Assembly (NCBI GenBank): GCA_032358255.1
Contig: JAULBX010030486.1
Coordinates: 1-64,000 of the forward strand
Origin: Heterotrichella gracilis
Lineage: Eukaryota; Sar; Xanthophyceae; Tribonematales; Xanthonemataceae
Length of the DNA stretch: 64,000 nt
Reading direction: 5' to 3'
In this document: positions 8,744 through 19,586 of the stretch, one piece after another
Layout: every line of letters starts with the position of its first letter
How positions within the stretch are numbered: position 1 is the stretch's first letter
The notes under the pieces: model-generated
Told to the model about the DNA's origin: nothing
The model's input: the letters and a program-made list of their open reading frames with translations, nothing else
The model's database searches: none
Made by a program: the position numbers and the translations under genes

Positions 8744-11700
8744 ATGGCTACCGAAGAGCTGCATGACTTTCTTGGTAAACTGGGTGGAGACTACAGTACA
8801 TTTGCTGATGTTTTGCGCGACGCTCAATACCGAAACGTAGGAGAACTGGCGTATGCAAAGCAGTTACGCCTTCAAGAATTGCACATTCCAGAGGGAGCAG
8901 CTGGCTACTTGATAGGATGTGCCAAACAAGCCATCAGAATTGCAACAACAGAAGGTACAACGTTATTTTGAAATACGAGCCGTGCTTATCTGTTGTACAT
9001 ATGGATGCGTGCACTTGTTACCCATATGTATGCATGCATATGCACCTGGCTGTTTTTTTACAACTTTTTTTTTTTTTTTTTTGGTGTTGATGCTTTAGTT
9101 GTGGACAGAGTTGTGAGCCTGTCAAGCCATGATCTGCTGGCAGCTTGTGCCTCTGACTTGACCAGGTGTGTGTTGGCGTAACGCCAATTGCGCAGATACA
9201 GGTACATTGATACCCAGGGTTGAACATGTGGGGAAGGATGATGAGGGCCTGGTCGCTCGGCAACGGCAATATTGGAGCCAGAGGAAGACAACTGTGCACA
9301 ATGTCGTATGTTTGCTCCAGGTAACTTTCCTGTAGTAGTGTCAGTACTTGCTGCAATGGACTACAACTGTGAATAACACAGCTGCACTGGTGCTCTTGTA
9401 CAACCAGTTTTGTAGGGCAAAATGGATCACACACTCCCATACTTGTTACTTTCTTTTAGGCCAAAGGATATGTGGTCGTTTCTGCCAACCCGCAAGCCGG
9501 CAAAACGTCGCTGCTGCAGCTGGTCAGGGAGGCTGCCAGGGGCGCAACCCAGGTCTTTCAGAACGTGTGGATGGTGGGCGTCTATGACCAGCCAGCAGAT
9601 ATGGAGTTTAAAGACCTCATACACAGCACACTGGGTGTCGAGTGGAAGGATGTTCTCAGCCCACCTACCAGTCCCAACAATTCCCGCCTTGCTGGCTCGA
9701 GGCAAGGTATTGCACCGCAGTTGTAACCACCCACAGTGTGTGTTGCAGACGTGGCATAACAGTTGTGTCGCAAGGCATTGGCATCATCCTCAGGTGTGCA
9801 AGCTCTCAGCAAGGCCTTGTGTGTGTGCATAGGTGAACAACCTCTGAAAAACCTGCTCATCATTGACGAGGCCCAACAGCTGTTTCCTGAACACCGAAAA
9901 GCTGACGATCTTTGGTCAGCCATGAAGGGGCTCAGTCAGGGTAACAAGCGCCTTATTATACTCCTTGCTGTAATGTATGGTACAGAGCCAAGTGGCATTT
10001 CATCGCCGCACGTGCACACTGACCTTCAGCCAATGTCACCGCTCAGTTGGGTAGATGTGATCGTCAGTGTGGAGGAGCGCGAGTTTGAGGTGGAAATCAA
10101 GGGGATCAAGGAAGAGCTGAAAATGGGGTTGGCATTCAGCAATGAGGAGTATGAGGAGCTCCTGCGCAGCTATCGGCAACACATCATCAGATGGCCGGAT
10201 GCACTGTCAGCAGAGGACACAAAGCGGGCAGTCTTTGAAATATCTGCAGGCCAGGTACGTAAACTGTGTTTATGCATATGCTGTACAACCACTCGCACTG
10301 TTTACACAGCAATACATCCCGATTGCAATTTGGTGCTGTATTTTTTCGACAAGTGTGTTCTTTGCTTCACAGCCAGGAATAGTTTGCGGACTCCTTGATG
10401 AACTCCACGAGAAACTAAAAAACGAATGCTATGCAGTGGGTTTGGCGGATAAGGTGATGAGGTGAGGTGATTTTGCATTTAACTGTATTAAGGTTGATTT
10501 GGTGTGTTCTGATCTTTGGTGGCATATGGAGGATTTATAGACAGATGTATCAGGTTATTGAAACAAGAGTTGATGGCTTAAAGGACTGGAAAGTATTCCT
10601 GGAGGGAAGTCTCATTACCTTTTGGTGCTTAGGTATATCCTCAGTGGAAGGGGCAAATTCCGGGCGCTTGCTCATCGGAGTCGCTCGATACTGCGGCGTG
10701 ATGGACTGGAGGCGGGAGACGAGATCATCCAGGTAAGCTTTATAGGCTGGGTTTGGGGATGGTATCATGGGCTGGGTTTAATTGTGCTATGCTTTGGATT
10801 TGGGTTGTGTATTGGGCTCGGGTGCAGCCCAAGAGCCCTGGGTCCATTTTGTTTTTGCTGGAGTCAATTGAGTCGTATGCATGTCAGTAGTACAAGCGTA
10901 TTAGCAGCCAGTCTTGCAGGTTTGGTGCTAGCAGGTTGGCCGCAATTTGTTGGGATCACGCAGTAAATAAATAAATAAAGGTCTGGCTGGCAAAGCCCTG
11001 TTCTTTCTACATTTCTTTATGCCATGGAGCCATTATTACTATCGTGGCTCTGCGCACATCTCACCGATAGGACAGATATTGCTGCTGCTTGTGCATGACA
11101 GTGATGAGGGTCTCAGTCAGCAGACAACCTGCGATCAGCAGGCATTTACATTATTGCGGCTCAAGCCCAATCCCTCACAACAGCAACACCGGCATTGATC
11201 GTCCCCATCATCTGCAACTTCTGCGCATGTAACATACAAGATGTACCAGTTCACACCTGCACATCACTGCTGTCAATACGTTAGAATAGAATTTTTCAAG
11301 GGCGCAATTGCTAGAACCTCAATTTTGCGCGAATTTTGGATTTAAATCTAGAGGGTCAAACAGCGCACGGGACAAAATCTTCTTTCAATGCATGTGTTGC
11401 TGCAAGGGCTTCTGTACTCCACAATCGAGTTGCACTGTGTTTTCCTACTAAAACAAACAAAATTGATGCAGGTCCTCAAGAGATTCGTTGCAGAGGACAA
11501 CCCCGAGCTGACATCGGATGAGTGGAAGGTTGCCAGAAGGCTGCAAAAAAGAGGTCTTCTCAGGATTGGGACTGGGAAGAAGGAGCTGCTGGTCGAAGAG
11601 GCTGCTATGATCAGCCCGCTGCACAGGTAAAGAGCGCATATCATTAAGATGAACACACGACTCTCAGTAGTTTAGTGCGGGGCAACAACCCTAAACCCTA

Positions 11701-12663
11701 AACCCTAAAACCCTAAGCCCTAAGCCCCTTTACGCTCTCTCTCTATATATACCCCTTGCTAATACCGTAAATTGGGGGACTTCCTCAGGGTGGTAACAAT
11801 ATAGTGGGAAAACTCCCCCGTATAATCAGATTTTCCAATTTAAATTAATTCAAATTGATCCCCGCTTGATTTAAACGATGAAATATTTCCTGATAGGTGG
11901 GACGGTAATTTACATGGTTTCATTCACATGCTCATGCAGGTTGTACTACATGGACATGTTCTTGAAGCGAGGGCAAGGCAACCATCTGCAGGGGGCAGAT
12001 GACCTCGACACCATTGTTCGCGCAGCAATTGCTCGGATGTCATCAGAGACACTACGTGCTTCACGGGGCCGCGGCGTTGACAACCGTTTGCTAGAGCGCA
12101 CGTATCAGATGGAGACCTATGCTGTGTTGACGAGCACAGCACCGAGCAATTACATCGTCAGCGTAGATGTCGGAACGGTGGGTTGGGATTGCCATTTTTT
12201 AAAGGCATGTTGACATGAAATTGGATATTGGTGCATGTGCATTGAGTTGACTTTTAAATGCTCAATTGCATGGCATATTAATGACATGATTAAAATATTT
12301 ACTACTCTTTTATTGACATTGCTGTGACTGTGGGCATTGTAGGTGTTCAACTCAGCTGGTTACGTGGACTTTTTCATGGAAATGCTCAATGAATCCAGAA
12401 CCAGGGCGATTAAAGCATATGCAATCGAGTTGCTACGAGATGGGGACCGCGCTGAAGAGCATGCGCAACGCTTTGGTGATCAAGGGCGTTACAGATCCCT
12501 CCCTCTCGCCGATTACTGTCTGATAGATTTTCGAAGCCATACAGTTGCAAGGCCCAAAAACATTGTCCCCAAGTTCTACTATGTTTGTCTGAATGAGGAT
12601 TGCACCACAGCAGATCTCCGTGGCCCATTCAGCGATTGGGAGCAGATTAAGCTGGCCGATTAA
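8744..12663 (+). CDS. CR/Crinkler-type protein: header + P-loop NTPase + REase-fold nuclease
   Basis: Nine exons join with consistent phase into 646 aa: 8744-8954, 9202-9320, 9460-9706, 9794-10254, 10373-10461, 10633-10732, 11472-11626, 11940-12177, 12343-12663. The header (MATEELHDFLGKLGGDY...) is shared with the first CR gene. The NTPase follows: Walker A ANPQAGKTS, Walker B NLLIIDEAQQLFP. The helical region ends ...AAMISPLHR. The C-terminal nuclease has LLERTYQMETY, VDVGT, AGYVDFF and YAIELLRDGDRAEEH, then DYCLIDFR, closely matching the REase-fold end of Crinkler proteins; the VDFF aspartate and the IELLRDG strand are the likely catalytic core. Known family members act on nuclear DNA or serve as secreted effectors; the role here is unknown. 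No classical signal peptide is visible. The gene looks whole. Confidence 0.85.
11687..11728. repeat. Telomere-like CCCTAAA tract in intron
   Basis: About six imperfect CCCTAAA units, several changed to CCCTAAG, lie in the intron between exons 7 and 8 of the second CR gene. This is the leftmost strong tract of a series running through the window. Confidence 0.9.
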
Positions 12664-14606
12664 TATTCTTTTCTGTGTGGCAGTCTTTGGGCGCAGCAAG
12701 TGCATCATCTGGCAGTGCGCGCCGAGCATATTCATATAATGCAAGCCTCCTTGGCATTAATGAAAGAGTCATATGGAGTACAAAATCCCCAACAAACATG
12801 CTTCAGCTCTGGTTATTGATCATTGTTTGCTTTTTTACTCGGATGACTTTGTCGAGGTGTAGCCCAAATGAGCTGATTTTGCATATCATTCTTAGCACCT
12901 TTACATTCGAGGGTATGAATGATTTTAGCCGCTTGATTGACATGCCATTGGGAGTACTGAACCCCAGCCCCGGGGCATTTTGGTGCTGCAAAAGGCATGC
13001 CCCAAAAGGGCATCTCCTTCCTAACATTGTTCATGTCACCACCGTGGAAAAAGAGAAAATGGCCACAGGTGATAGCCAGGCGCTGTTCATATGAGGTCTG
13101 TCTCAGAGCAAGCGTTGCAAGCACTGAACAATGTCTTTGAGAAGGGTCATCCGGTTTGCAAGGGCTGGCCCAGCGACGGCCTATTTTCCTGTAAGTTTGT
13201 TGAAGAGCTTGCTTGTGTCAGTCCCAAGGCTTGGATGGGAGTACACATTTGGGGTGTTCTAAACCTAAAGAACATGGCATGCAGCCGGTGGTTCAGGACC
13301 AGAAGAAGGCATGTGCAGCCACTTGCAAAGCTGGCGGCCACCACGCCAAACCACCACACAAGCTGCCGCAGCGCTAGCGACTACCCATAGTCAATAGACT
13401 GCCCATAGTCAATAATATATTATCTTGAATGCGCGCACGCTGAGCAGCATGCTCCAATTGGTTAAAAGGCCTGATCAAGGGCCCAGGGAAGGCCCCATCG
13501 ATGAATATCCTTGCAGCCATGCTCACAAGGCCAGTGGCAGGGAGAGTGCCAGCAGCCCGCCCACTGTGAGGACTGCACCACATGCACCAGGGTTCAGGTG
13601 TACATGGTAGCACAGTGGCCATGCGTTGAAAGTCCATGCACACGGCACAGATGGGAAAGGCAAAGCTCCTTCATGTACATGCTTTATATGCTGATGCAGG
13701 GCGATTTTGCAACTGTGACACTATGACAGCCACCGCGTCCAAGTACAGGGTTGAAGCGCAATCACCGGACATTATCGCGGTCCGCAGTGCATGGGTTACA
13801 CAGAACCCTAAACATGACAATCTAAAGCTTTAAAGGTGCTCACTTGTAGAAACAGAATGACAGCCAAGCGCCCCTTGGCAGGCTCAGGGAGTAAAATCTA
13901 CAACTTTGGTCAATCACTGACATCTGGGACGGGCAACCAACGACATGCAGTGTTTAGGGTTTTGGACACTCACTGGACCCTATGACGGCCACCAGGTACA
14001 CGATCCATCTGCTCCTGCCAGTGAAGTAGCCCCCCATGAATCTGCCGCCAATGATGGGGCCCCACCATCCCAAGGTGAGGATGCAGCAACCCATGTTGTA
14101 TGTGGATGTCACGCAGCAGCAGGGGGTCTTGCGCGCGTTTTTTCCTGCAGGTGGGGTTAGGGTTTAGGGCTTAGGATTGCAGGCGGCTGTCATGCATAGC
14201 ACACGTTGTTGCACGCAATTTTCCTGCAAACGGGGTTGGCTTTGGACTTCCTGCACGGTCTTGCGCGCAGCCTTTCAACAGGACATTGAATACCATAACT
14301 CCTTTGAAGTGACACGCAGTGGATACCCCCCATGCACCTCCCCCCTCAGCAGCTCCTCCCACCCAGGTGCTGGGCAAACCGCCTTTGAATTACTTCAGCT
14401 CAGTGCAAAATCACCCAGAGCTCGGGGTCCGCCTGTACCTGGATTTTTGGGGTCAATTTAAATTGTCCCGCAGGCCTGAAACCCTACCCAAACCTTGGCT
14501 CAACTTCAGTACTCCCTGACCCGCTTGTCCCTGGCGTGCGCAGGATTTTCTGGGTCGATCACCATGGCCCCATAGCAACCCTACCAAAACCCTACACCCT
14601 GCTCAC
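12664..14606. other. No resolved gene; coding-like patches
   Basis: Downstream of the second CR gene. Short plus-strand patches look protein-like but do not join into a gene: EYKIPNKHASALVIDHCLLF near 12775, QKKACAATCKAGGHHAKPPH near 13300, a Cys-rich stretch CEDCTTCTRVQVYMVAQWPC near 13560, and KAKLLHVHALYADAGRFCNC near 13655. They may be remnants of a DNA-transposon or host gene. An exon echo of the minus-strand gene lies at 14520-14580. Confidence 0.35.
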
Positions 14607-16292
14607 CTCCAGTAATCCCTGGCCCGCTTGTCCCTGCTGTGGGTAGGGTTTTCCGGGTCCACCACAATCGCCCGATAGGGCAGTTCGCTGTGTTTGTAGG
14701 CAAGATCGGAGGGCTCCCTCGCATGCAGCTGCTGCACGTCGATGAACCTGTGCCAGTATGTGCGGGAGCGCCACACCCAGCTGTGGCTGCGCAGGTGGTA
14801 CTCCAGGGTCTTGAGGCCACCCAGGGCTTTGAGCACCTGCAGAGAATCAGAGAGTTCAGTCATGGGTGTTGACTTTGTATTTGGGATGCATTGGTCATAT
14901 GTCAGCTTTGAAGGCCGTCATGCGTGCAGTCTTGTCATGTGACCTGTGCCAGTATGTGCGCGAGCGGCACACCCAAATGTGGTTGCGCAGACTCTTCACC
15001 TTGAGGCCACCCAGGCCGTTCACCACCTATGAACAAGGGTTAAACTTTTAGCGTTCGGACATCGGCACTTGGTTCATAAGGTTGTTGGGTTTGAGTGCCG
15101 TGCCCTATGCAAAGGGGTGCAAATATATCTTTGTACAGTGTGCACGGTTCATTATGAAGAGCACTGTTCTGCGCAGGCGGTACTGCCGATTCCCACACCG
15201 CCGGTGTTCCATAAGCCTAAGCCTAAGGGACCAAAATCAACACAGATCACCGCTGGAATGTACAAACATTCTGCGCCTTCCCCCTCACCTCCTCCCCTGT
15301 GCAGCTCCTCAGGGTGGTGTGCTCCTGTTTTTGCAAATTCGCATTTGCTGGAGGGGGGCACGCCGCGCGCACGCATGAGGCGCAGGAAGCCCTTGGTGTG
15401 GTTGATGTTGAAGCTGGCTTCCCGCATGGTGAAGGGGGTGGTGTGCTGCGGCAAGGGGGTGGAATTGTTGTTGTCACATGATACTTACATGCTGCATACT
15501 TACAGATTAGTTACACGTCATCGAATGTTGACAGAAGTTATTTGCATTAAAAAAACCCTAGGTGTGATTGGGGTTGAAGCCGGCTTAATGCAGGGTGAGT
15601 GGGCTGGTGCGCTGCAGCAGGGGGTGTTAGTTTACGGTTTAGTGTATCCCCAGTGACGACAAAGTCCCTGAACACCCAAATTAATTATACACCAAAAAGA
15701 GCAGCAGAAAGAACTTGTGGGTGCCCAGTCGACCCCTTGAGTGTCACATCCCCACCCCGCCCCTTTTGCACACCTCTATGGACTGCAGCGTCTCCAGGGC
15801 CCCAGCTCCTGAACCACAGCTGGCTGCTTGGCATGTGGCAAGGATCTTGCCAACAGCAGCAGCAGCACCCTCTGGTCCCTCACCCTAGCCCTAACTTTAA
15901 ACCCTAAACAGGCCTTGCACATATATTGATGGTTTAGGGGTTGGTGGCACAATACCCTAGAGGTGCTGTTGACATCTGTTTCTTATGATGCACCTGGGAG
16001 AGCAGACTGTTCCCAGCCTGTCTCAATATGCAAATCCCCAGGGATCCCCAGTATCCCTCACCTCGAAGTGCCCTATGAACCGCAGCGTGAGTGTCTATAC
16101 CCTCCCCAGCTCCTCAACCACAGCCGGCAGCTTGGCGTGTGGCCAACATTGCGCCAGCAGCAGCAGGAGCACCTTTTGCTCCCTCACTTTAAGGGTGTTG
16201 TGGCCCCACAGCACCCTGCGGCCCCATGTGACCGTGGTGGCAAAGGTAAGCTGCTTCTGGGTGGAGCTGCCCTGCTCGATGCGCTGCATCAC
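14607..16292 (-). CDS. Unrecognised minus-strand gene, partial exon set
   Basis: At least three exons with good splice sites. 16292-16101 is 64 codons, VMQRIEQGSSTQKQLTFATT...LPAVVEELGR. 15445-about 15293 starts HTTPFTMREASFNINHTKGF and continues LRLMRARGVPPSS. 14836-14607 starts VLKALGGLKTLEYHLRSHSW and ends IVVDPENPTHSRDKRARDYW. The residues look like a real soluble protein but no family was recognised. The start, end and remaining exons were not found. Partial copies of these exons lie beside them at 15772-15845, 15573-15625, 14946-15030 and 14520-14580. It could be one gene or the remains of one. Confidence 0.45.
14946..15030 (-). repeat. Exon echo of 14743-14835
   Basis: CCTGTGCCAGTATGTGCGCG and following bases repeat the start of the exon at 14836-14607 and its acceptor side with about one change in six. 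The reading frame is poorly kept, so it looks like a decaying copy, not an alternative exon. Confidence 0.75.
15772..15845 (-). repeat. Exon echo of 16101-16185
   Basis: Copy of the 3' half of the exon at 16292-16101, reading VRDQRVLLLLLARSLPHAKQ and then PAVVQELG on the minus strand. It is diverged and extends past the splice site into intron sequence, so the duplicated unit included the donor. Confidence 0.75.
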
Positions 16293-16329
16293 CTGCGGGG
16301 GGATGCCACCACCTATCAAGGTCGACATA

Positions 16330-17229
16330 TCTGTTGAGGCTTATGGTTTTGTGCTTTACTTACGGGATAGGGCTTTGCAACATGCGACCAAAACCCTAAC
16401 GATATGGATATCTTGCTCTGGAAGCCAAAATTTTCCAAAATCTGCTGGAACCCAAACACTACACGCTTTATTCAAAAGCCCAACACAGTCAGGAAAATCC
16501 TACAAAGCAGATGAAAGCCTGCTCAGAGGACTGCGCCCTTCAAGGTTCACTGTTCTGGCCACGCCAACATACAGGGTCATGCAGTCAGACAAAAGGAAAG
16601 AAAAAGAGGTTGTGGATCAAAGAATGCAGCATGCAAAAGCGGCAATAGCAGTAGAATGAGACATCATGAAACCCACCGACTATAGGGACTGACTGGATGA
16701 CAACCAGTGGCACATGGGCACCTATGGCACAAGGCGGCATCATTGAGTCAGCCGTCGTGTGTGAGGGTATTCTAGGATATGATCTTGGGGCCATGCACCC
16801 GGAAATGAAGCCACGCACACACAGACTGGGTTCAGTGGCTAAATAAATGCTTTAACTTTGTACCTTTTGTTTGTGTGTGTTGCTAGGTGTGTTATTGACA
16901 CAGGTAAATTGGATACCTAGTAATGTCCTTGCTGGTCGCTACAGTTGCCCGGTTCCTCAACAGGCTGCCTGGGTGTCCTCAACTTGAATGGTGGCCCAAT
17001 GTCATCGTACCCATCAGCCTGTAACCACATGCGCGCATTGTTAGCACCACGTGGCAATTGAGTGGATGGCGCATGATGGATGATGCTCGCAAAGGGCAGG
17101 CAGTGTGCATCAATGACGGTGAGCTATCGCACGCGACTGTGTCCATCAATGGTGGCCCATCTGCATCCCATGAGGGTGATCTACATGTGGATGGTACCAT
17201 CCATGGGCGTCGATAATTACCAAGCTGCT
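16330..17229. other. No gene seen
   Basis: Between the unassigned exons and the satellite-like stretch. Open frames lack protein-like composition and no splice-bounded exon with family resemblance was found. Confidence 0.4.
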
Positions 17230-17475
17230 GATGGTCTCAATGGCACTCAGCAGTAGGACCCATGCTTGTGATTATCACCCCAATTGCGCCATGATCACTG
17301 GCAATGTGATCAACTCCCAGAGAAGTGATGATTATCCAGGCCCCGTCATGATCGGCCAAACATGTGATGATACCCCACGCACAAGATGATAACCCACAAT
17401 GTGATCATCAACCATATATGTGGCAACACGTGCGCATGTGATGCTCACCCACATGCGATTATCATCCATGGATTG
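17230..17475. repeat. Degenerate GTGATNATCACCCA satellite-like stretch
   Basis: Words such as GTGATGATTATCC, GTGATGATACCCC, AAGATGATAACCCACAATGT and GCGATTATCATCC recur irregularly every 20-40 bp, often with ATGTG in front. Many are partly self-complementary. It reads as an old, scrambled tandem repeat downstream of the cyclin gene. Confidence 0.45.
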
Positions 17476-17752
17476 CCACGGAGGCCTGACTACCTGCACT
17501 GGGGGCGCACCTGCGTTTAGCCATTTGCGCGCTCGCCAAGGCAACACTTGCTGTTCCGTGCCTCATCTCAGCACGGATGTTGCGCCAGCCCAGTCCCACC
17601 CGCCACTTCAGCCTCGCCACATCATGTTCCAGACCCTAACCTAGGGTCCAGGCGCATTTGGAATCACAAAAGTGTGGACACAAGCTTGGCTTGCTGGGGT
17701 TGGGCATGGGTTGGGCTGGAAATCTTGTACCAGATTCTCTGTGCTGCTACTG

Positions 17753-19042
17753 TCACATGGGGGCTGCATGTGCTGGATGTTCATCACCACCACCACCACC
17801 ACCACCACCACCACCACCACCACCACCACCACCACCACCACCACCACCACCACCACGGCGGAGCTCAATCACATCCACCAGTGCGTGCCCCACCTCCTCC
17901 ACCCTGGCTGTGTCCAGCCCCACCGCCTGCCACCAGCTGTGGCTGCCATGTGTCATCTCCTCAGCACCCTGCACCGGTGGCACCGGTGACCAGGGACAGA
18001 ACAGCATTTGTGGATGGTTTCGGATTCACGTTTTTGGCTGAACACAGTTTGGGGGTTAGGGTTTTTGGTCAAGGGACTGGCCCGGCTGCAGGAAAAGCCT
18101 CAGCTGTGGCGATTGTGAACACTGGTCCACTTCAGTGAAAACCCTAAATTTGAACCCTATCCCTTCCAACCCCCAAAGTTTGCTACTAGCATACATTCGC
18201 ATCCTTACCCCACCTGCATGAGGAAGGCCAGGTGCAGCGCCCCCCCCGCCAGCTCATTTGCCGCGTACTCCACACACAAGGGGGTGTAAATGAAGGAGTC
18301 GTTGAGCAGGGACAGCGCCAGCTGGGCGGTGGCGGGGCTGGCGTCCAGGGAGGCGCAATAGTTAAAAAGGTACTTGTAGGGCTGCTCCACTGCGATGTTG
18401 AACTGGATGGTGCGCAGCAGGAGCTGTTCCAGGTGGATAAGAGCTTCTTTTTCGCGGTAGTAGGCGGCCCCCACCAGGGGGTCGAGGGGGGCGGTGGGGG
18501 TTTGGGGGATGGGGGTGGGTGCTAGCTCGGGGAAGGCCAGGCGGGCGTCGTGGGAGGGGTGGGAGGTGAGGCACAGCGCGGCGTTGAGTAGGTCGGTGGT
18601 GCGAACCGTGGCCTGCACGTGGGGTTGCGTTGGGTCCTAGTGCAGTTAAGGGTAGGAAGTGGCTGGTGCGGGGTGTATTTAATAGAGCATAGCGCGTACC
18701 ATGTGTGCAAGGTGTGCAGCATCGGTGGTGATACCAATGTGGGGCAGGGCACTTCAGTGTGTTCAAAACGTACCTCTTCAACCTTAGCTGCCAGGAAAAG
18801 GCAAGCCACTGCCATCTTCTGCGGTGTGGGGAGGGACTATGTCAGTCAGGTGCACGATGCCATGGTGTCCAGGCATTCATAGTACAGCAGGTGCTTACTT
18901 GGTCATCGTGGGCTGTATCTTTTTTAGCTTTCTGGAACTTGTGCAGGAATATGAGCGCGGTAGTGGTGGCCTGATGAGGCAGCCTTAGCAGCGCAGATGT
19001 AGCCCTTATTAGCAAGCAGTGTTCTAAGTAGGGTACCGTCAT
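17753..19042 (-). CDS. Cyclin Q-like cyclin with poly-Gly C-terminus
   Basis: Four exons in phase give 267 aa: 19042-18899, 18818-18774, 18612-18214, 17968-17753. N-terminal cyclin fold: ATSALLRLPHQATTTALIFL, then MAVACLFLAAKVEE (the conserved cyclin K...E region), then VRTTDLLNAALCL. C-terminal fold: LEQLLLRTIQFNIAVEQPYK, YLFNYCASL, LLNDSF. The WWQAVGLDTARVEEVGHALV end matches the KPWWQ... end of cyclin Q (FAM58), which activates CDK10 in animals; cyclins K/T are the next best guess. Length is near the 248 aa of human cyclin Q. After VIELRR the frame runs through a (CAC)n microsatellite as about 23 glycines and ends DEHPAHAAPM. The start MTVPYLEH was chosen as the in-frame ATG nearest the fold. 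Confidence 0.75.
17784..17856. repeat. (CAC)n microsatellite coding poly-Gly
   Basis: An uninterrupted run of about 24 CAC triplets. On the minus strand it is GGT in frame with the cyclin and would give a glycine tail. Such arrays change length readily. Confidence 0.95.
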
Positions 19043-19586
19043 TGCACAAACGCTGCTTGCACTGACGTCAAGTGGAAACGTCACGTAAGTCGCATTTTTA
19101 ACTGAGAGTGTGCAACGCACTTGGCCGTAAGGGTTGCACTTGCATTGCATTCACATATGCATGCATGCGCCATCATTGTCATTGCAATGTTCCAGCATTT
19201 CAACAAGGTCCTTCCAGAAACACACAATTAAAGATACTGTAAAAAGACCATTCAAGCGTTTAATGCGAATGAAGTGATCACAGCTGGGCTCTTGGGCTTC
19301 ACAGCTGCAGGCCTAAACAGATATGCTTCACAAAGGAAAAATAACTCCAACTTCGAAGTTTGAACTCACAAGTTTGTGCCAACCTGAGCTTAGTGGAGAA
19401 CATCTTTAACCCAGTTACAGACTCGACTAAGTATTACTATTTCCAGCAACAATCTTTTTATATAACGTGTTTTGTGGGGCAATCAATATGGTTTTGCATG
19501 CATGTGGGGTTCTGAAACCTTAGTTCTGCTGCTGATGGCTGCCGAGACAGAGTGTACCAGTGCTGCTCCCTAGTAAAGCGTGAAGC
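19043..19586. promoter_or_regulatory. Divergent intergenic region, cyclin / PIG-B
   Basis: About 540 bp lie between the start codons of the minus-strand cyclin and plus-strand PIG-B genes, so both promoters must be here. No specific promoter element could be assigned. ATGCATGCATG-type words occur at about 19155-19170. Confidence 0.4.

Noticed and set aside
11687-11728. Chromosome end or fused telomere
   Set aside because: Tracts are short, imperfect, found in many introns in both directions, and flanked by intact genes.
14607-16292. Joining these exons to the cyclin at 17753-19042 as one gene
   Set aside because: The cyclin is complete with its own stop at 17753 and the domain content does not continue.
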